A stretch of DNA of 64,000 nucleotides from Ruegeria sp. ANG-R (GTDB lineage: Bacteria > Pseudomonadota > Alphaproteobacteria > Rhodobacterales > Rhodobacteraceae): the NCBI RefSeq assembly GCF_000813985.1, contig NZ_JWLJ01000004.1, positions 248,001 to 312,000 on the forward strand. The letters run 5' to 3'. The translations under genes were made by a program, and so were the position numbers. Numbering within the stretch: position 1 is the stretch's first letter; every line of letters starts with the position of its first letter. The notes under the pieces are model-generated. The model worked only from the letters and a program-made list of their open reading frames with translations. It did no database searches and had not been told where the DNA came from. This document shows positions 52,763-60,400 of this stretch, in pieces.

Positions 52763-53800
52763 ATGAAAAAAGTTCTCTTCGCAACGACCGCGCTGATCGC
52801 GACCGCAGGCGTTGCAGCTGAAGCAGCTGAAGTTAAGTTCAGCGGTTACGGCCGTTTTGGTCTAGGTTACCTGGAAGACCGCACCGGAACCGTTGACACC
52901 GTTGCTGTCGTCACAGACGCCGACGTTACTGCAGAAACCGCAGAAGACGTAGACACCGATGACACCATCCTGATTTCGCGCTTCCGTCTGAACATCGACG
53001 GCATCGTTGAAACCGACGGTGGCGTTCGCTTCGAAGGCCGTGTTCGTATGGAAGCAAACGAAGACTCCGGCAACGGTGAGCAAGATCGTGCGACTCTGAA
53101 CGGCGCGCGCTTCTCGGTCATCTACGGCGGTCTGCGTGTTGACGCGGGCAACGTAGCCGGTTCGTTTGACAACGGCATCAACTACTACGGTACAGAAATC
53201 GGTCTGGAACTGTTTGCTGGTCAGTACTCCGGTGTTGACTATAGCTTCCTGTCCTACACCAGCACCGGCACTGGTGCGAACGCCGTATACGTAAACTACT
53301 CGGTTGGCGATTTCTCGTTCGGCGCGTCGTATGACCAGCGCACCTTCGCTGAAACCTCCGCTGATGGTTCGCCGACCGTTGACGCTGACCGTTGGGATAT
53401 TGGCGCTGCCTATGTCTTCAACAACTTCTCGGCAGAAATCATCTACGGTCAAACCAAAGCCATTGGTGATCTGGACAAGCAGAGCCTGACCGTTCTGGCC
53501 CTGGGCGCAGAATTCGGTGACTTCTCCGGTACTCTGTTCGTCGCGGACGATGACGTTGCTGCTGAATCCCGCAACGGTACTGCATACGGTCTGTCGGGTG
53601 CATACAACCTGGGCACAGCGACCACCCTGCAGTTCGCATACGGCGACGGTTCGGCTGACGACGATCTGCGTCAGATCGCTGTTGGCGCCATCTACGACCT
53701 GGGCGGCGGTGCATCGCTGCGCGGTGGTATCGGCACCAACAAGCGTGGCGACGGCGAAAGCGTCACCGTTGCTGACTTCGGTGCTCAGTTCAACTTCTAA
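52763..53800 (+). CDS. Outer-membrane porin (Rhodobacter type)
   Basis: 345 residues. Signal peptide 1-20 (KKVLFATTALIATAGVAAEA), then an acidic, aromatic-girdled 16-strand barrel, starting AAEVKFSGYGRFGLGYLEDR and ending in VTVADFGAQFNF, the terminal-Phe sorting signal. It forms general diffusion channels. The upstream ribosome site GAGGGAAACAAG is strong, as expected for a major outer-membrane protein. A strong terminator follows. Confidence 0.9.
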   Translation: MKKVLFATTALIATAGVAAEAAEVKFSGYGRFGLGYLEDRTGTVDTVAVVTDADVTAETAEDVDTDDTILISRFRLNIDGIVETDGGVRFEGRVRMEANEDSGNGEQDRATLNGARFSVIYGGLRVDAGNVAGSFDNGINYYGTEIGLELFAGQYSGVDYSFLSYTSTGTGANAVYVNYSVGDFSFGASYDQRTFAETSADGSPTVDADRWDIGAAYVFNNFSAEIIYGQTKAIGDLDKQSLTVLALGAEFGDFSGTLFVADDDVAAESRNGTAYGLSGAYNLGTATTLQFAYGDGSADDDLRQIAVGAIYDLGGGASLRGGIGTNKRGDGESVTVADFGAQFNF

Positions 53801-53822
53801 GTTGATCTGAACCGCAAGGTTT

Positions 53823-53850
53823 AAGGGCAGGTCTTCGGACCTGCCCTTTT
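53823..53850 (+). terminator. Intrinsic terminator of the porin gene
   Basis: AAGGGCAGGTC, a stable TTCG tetraloop, GACCTGCCCTT and then TTCTTTT. An 11-bp stem with a stable loop, typical of a highly expressed gene. Confidence 0.92.
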
Positions 53851-53902
53851 CTTTTGCGTCAACATGGTGTTTTGCTGCGGCAAACGCAGAATGAGAGGCC
53901 CC

Positions 53903-54562
53903 ATGTCGCTGCAAGATATCACCGACCGTATCGCCAAAGCTGAATCCGCGGCAGGACGTGCTGACGGCTCCGTGCAACTGATTGCAGTGTCCAAGGTGCA
54001 ACCCAATGACCGGGTCGAGGCCGTATTGCAGCAGGGTCACCGATGTTTCGGAGAAAACCGGGTGCAGGAGGCCGTCGGCAAATGGCCCGCTTTCCGAGAG
54101 CGCTTTCCGGATGTCGACTTACATCTGATAGGTCCGCTGCAAACCAATAAAGCACGGCAGGCGATCGAGCTTTGCGATGCCATCCACTCGGTTGATCGAC
54201 CAAAGCTTGCCAAGACACTGGCGCGATTGGCGCAAGAGATGGGTAAGTGTCCCGAGTTGTTCATACAGGTCAACACCGGGGAGGAGGATCAGAAAGCCGG
54301 TGTTCTTCCGGAAGATGCGGATGCCTTCATCACCGAATGCCGGGGCCTTGACCTGCCCGTCCGGGGATTAATGTGCATCCCCCCGGTTGAAGAGGAGCCT
54401 GCGCTGCATTTCGCCCTTCTGGCAAAAATAGCGGAACGGAACGGGTTGGATGGGCTGTCGATGGGAATGAGCGGCGATTTCGAATCTGCCATCGCGTTGG
54501 GAGCGACCCATGTTCGCGTTGGGTCCGCCATCTTTGGTGCGCGTGTCAAACCTCAGGAATAA
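53903..54562 (+). CDS. PLP homeostasis protein (YggS family)
   Basis: 219 residues, one-domain alanine racemase-like barrel that binds pyridoxal phosphate without known catalysis. Visible are LIAVSKVQPND (PLP lysine), FGENRVQEA, LHLIGPLQTNKAR and the C-terminal LSMGMSGDFESAIALGATHVRVGSAIFG. ATG 53903 follows GAGGCCCC. It overlaps the 3' end of the L,D-transpeptidase gene on the other strand by 17 bases. Confidence 0.93.
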   Translation: MSLQDITDRIAKAESAAGRADGSVQLIAVSKVQPNDRVEAVLQQGHRCFGENRVQEAVGKWPAFRERFPDVDLHLIGPLQTNKARQAIELCDAIHSVDRPKLAKTLARLAQEMGKCPELFIQVNTGEEDQKAGVLPEDADAFITECRGLDLPVRGLMCIPPVEEEPALHFALLAKIAERNGLDGLSMGMSGDFESAIALGATHVRVGSAIFGARVKPQE

Positions 54563-55046
54563 TCAGCCGTGTACCCGGCGCAATCTGCCGGGCAATCCAT
54601 CGCAAGTGGCTTCGACCGAAGGCGATGCAGCCTTCGGTTGGATAACGCGGCCGCCGCCATTGGTGCAGGAAGATGGCCGATCCGTTACCGGGTATCGCGT
54701 CGGGGTAGTTCCAGTCGGTGATCAGTATCAGATCGTATAACGGATCGGCGCGACGCAGTTTTTCGTGACTGTAGTCATGCGGGGCCTGAACCAGATGATT
54801 GTAAGCGAGATCCTTAACATCATCCGACCATAGGTCGCGCGGTCCGATAGGCCGCGCCCATGGTGCCGGACGAGGTATTCGGTCAGCGCGGTAGAGCATT
54901 CCCACGATGTGATGCACACCTACCGGCGTGGCTCCGTCGCCTTCCTTCTTGGTTCGGGTCAACCCGCCCTTGCCCACGGCGCAGGGAAACACATGCCCCA
55001 GAAACCGAACACCACGCGGCGTCAGAACCAAATCATTTGGCGTCAC
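54546..55046 (-). CDS. L,D-transpeptidase (YkuD family)
   Basis: 166 residues. The catalytic motif FLHQWRRPRYPTEGCIAFGRSHL gives the His and nucleophilic Cys of L,D-transpeptidases, which cross-link peptidoglycan or attach proteins to it. The N-terminus FLGHVFPCAVGKGGLTRTKKEGDGATPVG is the YkuD entry region. No signal peptide is visible, which is unusual for a periplasmic enzyme but common for this short subgroup. Starts four bases inside the ribA stop, so the two are co-translated. Confidence 0.82.
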   Translation of the reverse strand: MTPNDLVLTPRGVRFLGHVFPCAVGKGGLTRTKKEGDGATPVGVHHIVGMLYRADRIPRPAPWARPIGPRDLWSDDVKDLAYNHLVQAPHDYSHEKLRRADPLYDLILITDWNYPDAIPGNGSAIFLHQWRRPRYPTEGCIAFGRSHLRWIARQIAPGTRLIIPEV

Positions 55047-56137
55047 AGCATGTGGCCCGATTTGGCTGCTTTGGTCGCCAGATAGGCGCGATTGTAGTCG
55101 GTTTCGCCCACTTTCAGCGGTACGCGCTCGGTTACGGCGATCCCCGTCCGCTCCATCATTGCGATTTTTGCAGGGTTGTTAGTCAGCAGACGCACTGAAC
55201 TGAATCCCAGAGATTTCAGAATGTCCGAGCCAAGCCGGAAATCCCGTTCGTCATCTTCAAAACCCAGCCGGTGATTGGCCTCGACAGTGTCAAAGCCCTG
55301 ATCCTGCAGGAAATAGGCGCGCATCTTGTTGGCAAGCCCAATACCGCGCCCTTCCTGATTGAGATAAAGCAGAACTCCTGCGCCCTCATCCCCCATCTGC
55401 GCCAAAGCACCGCGCAACTGTGGGCCACAGTCGCATTTCAGGCTGCCCATGAGATCGCCGGTGAAACAGGCCGAATGCAACCGGGCCAACACGGGCTTGT
55501 CCCGACTGGGCCGCCCGATTTCTACAGCATAATGCTCTTCCCCGCCATCTTCTGGGCGGAATACGTGCAGGCGACCGGCCTCGGACACTTCCATCGGCAG
55601 CCGCGCGGCGACAACAGGGTGCAGGGTGCTGCGATCACTCAGATGAGGCGCTGCGCGTGCATGATCGATACAGGTCAGGCCATGTGTCGCGGCAAACTCG
55701 CGCCCCTCGCTGACCGGGGCGACCACGGCTGCTGGCAGTAGATGCGCCGATTTGGCCAAGGCTATGGCGATACGGTGCAGATTCGCGTTCCCTTGCCGCT
55801 CGGTCATCAGCGGCCCCTTCATGGGCGCGTTCAGATCGTCCGACGGGTCGGCCACTGCCTGAACCCAGCTTAGCCCTGCATCCGCCGGGATCACGACCCG
55901 AGCCAGATCGCCGTCATATGCCCTTGCCTTCAGTGTTTCGGCCCGTCTGACCGTGATGGCGACAACGGGTTCTCCGCCCAGGCCGCGCAGATCGGCCAGT
56001 CTCTGTGGGCTAAGCGTTTCCGAGGCCAAGGCCAATACGCTGAAACCCAGGTCGTCAGTAAGAACCACCGGGACACCCATGCGCAGGTCAGCCCGCGCCC
56101 GGGCCAGCAATTCGGTTATGTTGGGGACGAGACTCAT
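55043..56137 (-). CDS. ribA: GTP cyclohydrolase II with degenerate N-terminal domain
   Basis: 364 residues. The C-terminal half (about 165-350) is GTP cyclohydrolase II: zinc cysteines in SACFTGDLMGSLKCDCGPQL, YLNQEGRGIGLANKMRAY and VRLLTNNPAKIAMMERTGI. It opens GTP for riboflavin synthesis. The N-terminal half is shaped like DHBP synthase (RibB) but lacks its RENEGD catalytic motif (here TDDLGFSVLALASETL), so it is probably not bifunctional. ATG 56137 gives the family start MSLVPNITELLARARADL. Confidence 0.9.
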   Translation of the reverse strand: MSLVPNITELLARARADLRMGVPVVLTDDLGFSVLALASETLSPQRLADLRGLGGEPVVAITVRRAETLKARAYDGDLARVVIPADAGLSWVQAVADPSDDLNAPMKGPLMTERQGNANLHRIAIALAKSAHLLPAAVVAPVSEGREFAATHGLTCIDHARAAPHLSDRSTLHPVVAARLPMEVSEAGRLHVFRPEDGGEEHYAVEIGRPSRDKPVLARLHSACFTGDLMGSLKCDCGPQLRGALAQMGDEGAGVLLYLNQEGRGIGLANKMRAYFLQDQGFDTVEANHRLGFEDDERDFRLGSDILKSLGFSSVRLLTNNPAKIAMMERTGIAVTERVPLKVGETDYNRAYLATKAAKSGHML

Positions 56138-56141
56138 GCAT

Positions 56142-56154
56142 GTTACCCTGTAAC
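56142..56154. other. Small palindrome beside ribA start
   Basis: GTTAC, CCT, GTAAC: a perfect 5+5 palindrome 5 bases upstream of the ribA start codon. It could be an operator for a dimeric regulator or mere chance. Confidence 0.3.
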
Positions 56155-56298
56155 GATTTGATCTTCTCCTACCCTGATCAAAGCCAAATGTGAAACAATT
56201 CCTACGCGTCAGACACGAGGGCGTGAGACAGTTGCAGTAAATCTTGCTGATTGCATTCTTCGTACGCAAGTGATGGAAAAGGCTTAGGAGGACCGGAC

Positions 56299-56985
56299 AT
56301 GGCTCAGCTCAAGAAAATCCTGCTGGTGGATGACGATGAAGACCTGCGTGAGGCGCTCAGCGAGCAACTTGTAATGACCGAAGACTTCGACGTGTTTGAA
56401 GCGTCTGATGGTCAATCCGCGATGGAGCGTGCACGAGAGGCGATCTATGATCTGGTTATTCTGGACGTGGGCCTACCGGATACCGATGGTCGCGAGCTGT
56501 GCCGCCTGATGCGTAAGCAGGGCGTCAAGAGCCCGGTTCTGATGCTGACCGGCCACGACAGCGATGCCGACACCATCCTGGGTCTGGATGCCGGTGCGAA
56601 CGACTATGTCAGCAAGCCTTTCAAGTTTCCGGTTCTTCTGGCGCGCATTCGCGCCCAGCTGCGCCAGCACGAACAATCCGAGGATGCGGTGTTTGTTCTG
56701 GGTCCCTACACGTTCAAACCAGCGATGAAAATGCTGATGACCGAGGATGATCGCAAGATTCGCCTGACCGAGAAGGAAACGAATATTTTAAAGTTCCTTT
56801 ATCGCTCGACGGATGGTGTCGTCGCGCGCGATGTTCTGCTGCACGAGGTCTGGGGCTACAACGCCGGTGTTACAACGCACACGCTTGAAACCCATATCTA
56901 TCGCCTGCGTCAGAAGATTGAACCAGACCCGTCGAATGCACGCCTTTTAGTCACAGAATCGGGCGGATATCGCCTTGTTGCTTGA
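56299..56985 (+). CDS. OmpR/PhoB-type response regulator
   Basis: 228 residues. Receiver domain 6-120: acidic pocket DDDED, phosphorylation site Asp56 (LVILDVGLP), Thr/Ser switch in LMLTGHDS and Lys in YVSKPFKF. Winged-helix DNA-binding domain about 130-226 (KIRLTEKETNILKFLYRSTDG, TTHTLETHIYRLRQKIEPD, TESGGYRL). AGGAGG precedes ATG 56299. No sensor kinase lies nearby, so it is an orphan here; it resembles the envelope regulator CenR of Caulobacter and Rhodobacter, but I cannot confirm that. Followed by the candidate small RNA. Confidence 0.9.
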   Translation: MAQLKKILLVDDDEDLREALSEQLVMTEDFDVFEASDGQSAMERAREAIYDLVILDVGLPDTDGRELCRLMRKQGVKSPVLMLTGHDSDADTILGLDAGANDYVSKPFKFPVLLARIRAQLRQHEQSEDAVFVLGPYTFKPAMKMLMTEDDRKIRLTEKETNILKFLYRSTDGVVARDVLLHEVWGYNAGVTTHTLETHIYRLRQKIEPDPSNARLLVTESGGYRLVA

Positions 56986-56996
56986 CTAATGGTGGA

Positions 56997-57010
56997 TTGA
57001 CTTGGATCAA
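56997..57010 (+). promoter_or_regulatory. Fnr/FnrL-type binding site
   Basis: TTGAC-TTGG-ATCAA matches nine of ten positions of the Fnr consensus TTGAT-N4-ATCAA. Its centre (57003.5) is 41.5 bases before the predicted start of the small RNA at 57045, exactly the class II activator position. Motif seen; Fnr control inferred. Confidence 0.55.
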
Positions 57011-57044
57011 AGTGATACTCTGAAGGTATCTTTAGACTACTCCC

Positions 57045-57116
57045 AACCCGCGCATGTCCGGGTTATGACATGCACCTCCCTGTTGGACTGCCGGGCCTGA
57101 TGGCCCGGCTTTTTTT
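57045..57116 (+). ncRNA. Candidate intergenic small RNA
   Basis: About 72 nt in the gap between the response regulator and the GNAT gene. Signals: Fnr-like box centred at -41.5, possible -10 element TAGACT (57033-57038), then alternative hairpins AACCCG/CGGGTT (57045-57050 with 57059-57064) and GCATGTC/GACATGC (57052-57058 with 57067-57073) that exclude each other. Next come an exposed ACCTCCC (57074-57080), complementary to ribosome binding sites, and an intrinsic terminator (57090-57116). This is the build of trans-acting sRNAs. Alternatively it is a short attenuator leader for the gene at 57174. Confidence 0.5.
57090..57116 (+). terminator. Intrinsic terminator (end of candidate small RNA)
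   Basis: GCCGGGCC, loop TGAT, GGCCCGGC followed by seven T. Perfect 8-bp GC stem. It lies 105 bases after the response-regulator stop, far for a simple gene terminator, which supports a separate short transcript. Confidence 0.9.
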
Positions 57117-57173
57117 GGTTCACAGTCGTCTAGTCCCCTGAACTCAGCATATAGGTCACTACCAGAGTTTGAG

Positions 57174-57641
57174 ATGAAACTAACCTTTGCACGCCTGTCA
57201 GAAGTTGATCCGGAAGGCATTCTTTCACACATGTCTGACCCTCGTTTGGCTGAACATTTACCCCTGTTATCAAGCACATGGGACAAGGCAGCTGTGAACC
57301 GATTTGTTCAGGTCAAGGAAGAGTGCTGGGCGCGTGATGGGCTGGGGCATTGGGCAATATTGCAGGGCGATACCTATGTAGGTTGGGGAGGTTTCCAAAA
57401 GGAAGGCAACGAATGGGACTATGGTTTGGTCCTGAGGCCTGAATATTTTGGATTAGGCGCGCGGATCACCCGGCAGGCAATCACGTTTGCAATTGCGGAC
57501 CCGCGCATCCCGTTCGTCACGTTTTTACTGCCACTATCGCGTCGGCATCTGGGGGCTTTGGCACGGTTGGGAGCGCATTATGTCGGAGAAATTGAGTATG
57601 AGGGAGCGAAGTTCAGAAAGTATCGTATGAACACGGGCTGA
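57174..57641 (+). CDS. GNAT-family acetyltransferase (RimJ/RimL-like)
   Basis: 155 residues. Typical layout: KLTFARLSEVDPEGILSHMSDPRLAEHLPLL, WAILQGDTYVGWGGFQKEGNEWDYGLVLRPEYFGLG and a late LARLGAHYVGEIEYEGAKFRKY. The acetyl-CoA loop is atypical (GLGARITRQAI instead of Q/RxxGxG/A), so activity is less certain. Substrate unknown. Starts 58 bases after the terminator of the candidate small RNA. Confidence 0.75.
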   Translation: MKLTFARLSEVDPEGILSHMSDPRLAEHLPLLSSTWDKAAVNRFVQVKEECWARDGLGHWAILQGDTYVGWGGFQKEGNEWDYGLVLRPEYFGLGARITRQAITFAIADPRIPFVTFLLPLSRRHLGALARLGAHYVGEIEYEGAKFRKYRMNTG

Positions 57642-57755
57642 AAACCCGAAACACGCTATATCGGACAATAGGATCTGATTTGTCGGTCTTTTCCCATGGC
57701 GCCGCTTACGGTCGCGCGCTAACCTGCGCAAATCGAGACAAAGGAACCTTCCGAT

Positions 57756-58544
57756 ATGCCCTTTACCCTTGCCACATGGAACATCAATTCGGTCCGCCTG
57801 CGCGAGCCTATCGTTCTGAAATTACTGCAGGAAGAGGCGCCGGATGTGCTGTGTTTGCAGGAATGTAAATCGCCTGTGGATAAGATTCCGACAGAGGGCT
57901 TTGCCGAACTTGGCTACACCCATATGATCGCGCGGGGCCAGAAAGGTTATAACGGGGTTGCCATCCTGTCTCGCATTCCGATGGAAGAAGTGGGGGATAA
58001 GGATTTCGCGGGGTTGGGTCACGCGCGGCATATTGCGGGCCGGCTGGAAAATGGTGTGACCATCCACAACTTCTATGTTCCCGCCGGAGGCGACGTCCCG
58101 GATCGCGAGGTGAACGAGAAATTCGGGCAGAAACTCGATTACCTGACCGACATGCGCGACTGGTTCCATGCCGAAAAGCCGGAAAAATCCATTCTGGTGG
58201 GCGATCTGAACATTGCTCCGCGCGAAGATGATGTCTGGTCGCACAAGCAACTGCTCAAAGTGGTTTCGCATACGCCGATTGAGGTAGAGCATCTGGCGGA
58301 AACGCAGGATGCGGGTGGTTGGGTGGACATCACCCGGCAGGATATCCCCGAGGGCCAGCTCTATAGCTGGTGGTCCTACCGCGCGCGTGATTGGGATGCG
58401 GCAGATAAGGGGCGCAGGCTGGATCATGTCTGGGCCACGCCTGATATCTCGAACGCGGGCCATTCCAGCCGAGTTCTCCGGGAGGCGCGCGGGTGGGAAA
58501 AACCCAGCGATCACGCTCCGGTCTTTGCCACGTTCGACGTCTGA
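57756..58544 (+). CDS. xthA: Exodeoxyribonuclease III (AP endonuclease)
   Basis: 262 residues. Motifs of the ExoIII family are intact: ATWNINSVRLR (Asn), CLQECK (Glu, metal), GYNGVAILSR, VGDLNIAP (Asp-Asn), RRLDHVWAT and SDHAPV (catalytic His). Repairs abasic sites and 3' blocks. Monocistronic, 88 bases before the next gene. Confidence 0.93.
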   Translation: MPFTLATWNINSVRLREPIVLKLLQEEAPDVLCLQECKSPVDKIPTEGFAELGYTHMIARGQKGYNGVAILSRIPMEEVGDKDFAGLGHARHIAGRLENGVTIHNFYVPAGGDVPDREVNEKFGQKLDYLTDMRDWFHAEKPEKSILVGDLNIAPREDDVWSHKQLLKVVSHTPIEVEHLAETQDAGGWVDITRQDIPEGQLYSWWSYRARDWDAADKGRRLDHVWATPDISNAGHSSRVLREARGWEKPSDHAPVFATFDV

Positions 58545-58631
58545 TTGATGTAAAATCACCGAACTCACCCCTTGGTTTCTGCCGCGTGCGGCTGCATATA
58601 GGGCGCAAGTTCGAACCAGAGAGAAAAAGCC

Positions 58632-59549
58632 ATGGACCTTCTGAACGGCGCAGCCAGCCCCGAAGCGACTGATCTGATCAAAGATGGGACCGAGGCCACC
58701 TTTATGGCCGATGTGGTCGAAGCGTCGCAGGAGATGCCGATCATTGTCGATTTCTGGGCGCCTTGGTGCGGCCCGTGCAAGACCCTCGGCCCGGCGCTTG
58801 AAGAGGCCGTTACCGCCGCGAAGGGTGCGGTCAAGATGGTCAAGATCAACGTGGACGAGGCACAGATGATCGCGGGGCAACTGCGAATCCAGTCGATCCC
58901 AACCGTATATGCCTTTCACAAGGGGCAGCCGGTTGATGGGTTTCAGGGTGCTCTGCCGGGGTCCGAGATCAAGGCCTTTATTGACCGCGTGATCGAAGCC
59001 ACAGGTGGTGAAACCCCGGGCGGCCAGTTGGACGACGCGGTGCAGGCTGCAGAAGACATGCTGGCCGAAGGCGCTGCGGTGGACGCGGCGCAGACCTTCG
59101 CAGCTATTCTGGGCGAGGATGCCAATCATGCGGCCGCCTACGGTGGTTTGGTGCGCGCCCATATCGCATTGGGTGATCTGGATCAGGCCGAGGCGATACT
59201 GAATGGTGCGCCGGCGGAAATCTCGACCTCGCCCGAGGTTGAGGCGGCTCATGCGCAGCTGGAGCTGGCGAAGCAAGCCGCGGATGCAGGTCCCGTTGGT
59301 GAGTTGACTGCAGCGGTAGAGGCTGAGCCTGATAACCATCAGGCACGTTTCGATCTGGCGCAGGCTCTGCACGCCAATGGCGATGTGGAAGAGGCTGTCG
59401 CACAGCTGCTGGAGCTGTTCCGCCGCGATCGGGACTGGAACGACGGCGCTGCCAAGACGCAGCTTTTCACGATTTTTGATGCCCTCAAACCCAATGATCC
59501 GATTGTTCTGAACGGGCGACGCAAGCTCAGCTCGATGATATTTGCCTAA
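58632..59549 (+). CDS. Thioredoxin-TPR protein (CnoX/YbbN-like)
   Basis: 305 residues. Thioredoxin domain 20-115 with active-site WCGPC (DFWAPWCGPCKTLGP) and cis-Pro in IQSIPTVYAF, then TPR-like helical repeats (about 130-300) such as AAEDMLAEGAAVDAAQTFAAIL and ALHANGDVEEAVAQLLELF. E. coli CnoX is a holdase that passes clients to GroEL; it has SQHC, whereas many alphaproteobacterial forms keep CGPC and can reduce disulfides. Role inferred from family. Confidence 0.88.
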   Translation: MDLLNGAASPEATDLIKDGTEATFMADVVEASQEMPIIVDFWAPWCGPCKTLGPALEEAVTAAKGAVKMVKINVDEAQMIAGQLRIQSIPTVYAFHKGQPVDGFQGALPGSEIKAFIDRVIEATGGETPGGQLDDAVQAAEDMLAEGAAVDAAQTFAAILGEDANHAAAYGGLVRAHIALGDLDQAEAILNGAPAEISTSPEVEAAHAQLELAKQAADAGPVGELTAAVEAEPDNHQARFDLAQALHANGDVEEAVAQLLELFRRDRDWNDGAAKTQLFTIFDALKPNDPIVLNGRRKLSSMIFA

Positions 59550-59576
59550 TTTCCGATCAGAACTACACTCGGGTAC

Positions 59577-60218
59577 ATGATGCATCCCGCCGATCTGCCG
59601 GAAACGGTATCTGTTTTCCCTCTGCCCGGGGCGCTGTTGTTGCCCCGGTCCCGGTTGCCGCTGCACATATTCGAGCCGCGCTATCTGCAGATGTTGGATG
59701 ACGCGCTCAAGACCCAGGAGCGGCTGATTGGTATGGTTCAGCCGAATACCTGTCAGGGAGATGAAACCAGACTGCATCAGATTGGCTGTGCCGGGCGGGT
59801 TACGCAATTCTCTGAGACCGAAGATGGCCGGTATCTGATCACGCTGACGGGAATTTCGCGCTTTCGGGTCCAGACGGAAGTGGACAGCTTTACTCCTTAT
59901 CGGCGGGTTTCTGTGTCCTGGGACGGGTTCGATCGTGATCTGGGCAAGGCCGAGGTGGACGATCACTTTGACAGAAACGGCTTCCTGGGCTTGCTTGAAC
60001 GGTTCTTTGCATCCCGTCAGTTATCGACAGACTGGGACACAATGAAAGACGCCGATGATGAGCTTCTGGTGAATTCGCTGTCGATGATGCTGGAGTTTGA
60101 ACCGGAAGATAAGCAGGCCCTGCTGGAGGCTCCATGCTTACGGACCCGGCGCGAGACGCTGGTCACACTGATTGAATTCGCCATGCGTGGCGGCACGAAT
60201 GAGGAAAAACTGCAATGA
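59577..60218 (+). CDS. LON substrate-binding-domain protein
   Basis: 213 residues, LON_substr_bdg only, with no protease or ATPase domain: [34 protein letters not shown] and [29 protein letters not shown]. Such proteins are linked to protein quality control with unproven function. ATG 59577 and 59580 are adjacent. The 3' end overlaps the Trm112-like gene as ATGA. Confidence 0.85.
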   Translation: MMHPADLPETVSVFPLPGALLLPRSRLPLHIFEPRYLQMLDDALKTQERLIGMVQPNTCQGDETRLHQIGCAGRVTQFSETEDGRYLITLTGISRFRVQTEVDSFTPYRRVSVSWDGFDRDLGKAEVDDHFDRNGFLGLLERFFASRQLSTDWDTMKDADDELLVNSLSMMLEFEPEDKQALLEAPCLRTRRETLVTLIEFAMRGGTNEEKLQ

Positions 60219-60400
60219 GCGATTCTGAACACGCATTCGACCGCCATATGCTTGAGGCACTGATCTGTCCGCAGACTCATACAACGCTGCACTATGATGC
60301 AGAGCGGCAGGAACTGGTTTCAAAGGCCGCAGGTCTGGCCTTTCCCATCCGTAGCGGCATCCCGGTGATGTTGGTGGATGAAGCGCGCGAACTGGATTAA
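60215..60400 (+). CDS. Trm112-family (UPF0434) protein
   Basis: 61 residues. [42 protein letters not shown] fits UPF0434. The family resembles Trm112, an activator of methyltransferases; bacterial members often sit near LON-domain genes, as here. Its stop overlaps the convergent UbiH-type gene by 4 bases. Confidence 0.85.
   Translation: MSDSEHAFDRHMLEALICPQTHTTLHYDAERQELVSKAAGLAFPIRSGIPVMLVDEARELD

Noticed and set aside
52862..54040. A 392-residue minus-strand frame opposite the porin gene
   Set aside because: Starts beyond the porin terminator and lacks any motif; the porin has signal peptide, barrel and terminal Phe.
57045..57073. An H-type pseudoknot from the two interleaved stems
   Set aside because: The connecting loops would be only 1 and 2 bases, too short to span 6-7-bp helices, so alternative folds are more likely than a simultaneous pseudoknot.
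57822..59966. A 714-residue minus-strand open frame across xthA, the thioredoxin-TPR gene and part of the LON-domain gene
   Set aside because: It crosses three clear plus-strand genes and their gaps with no motif of its own, so it is a compositional shadow.
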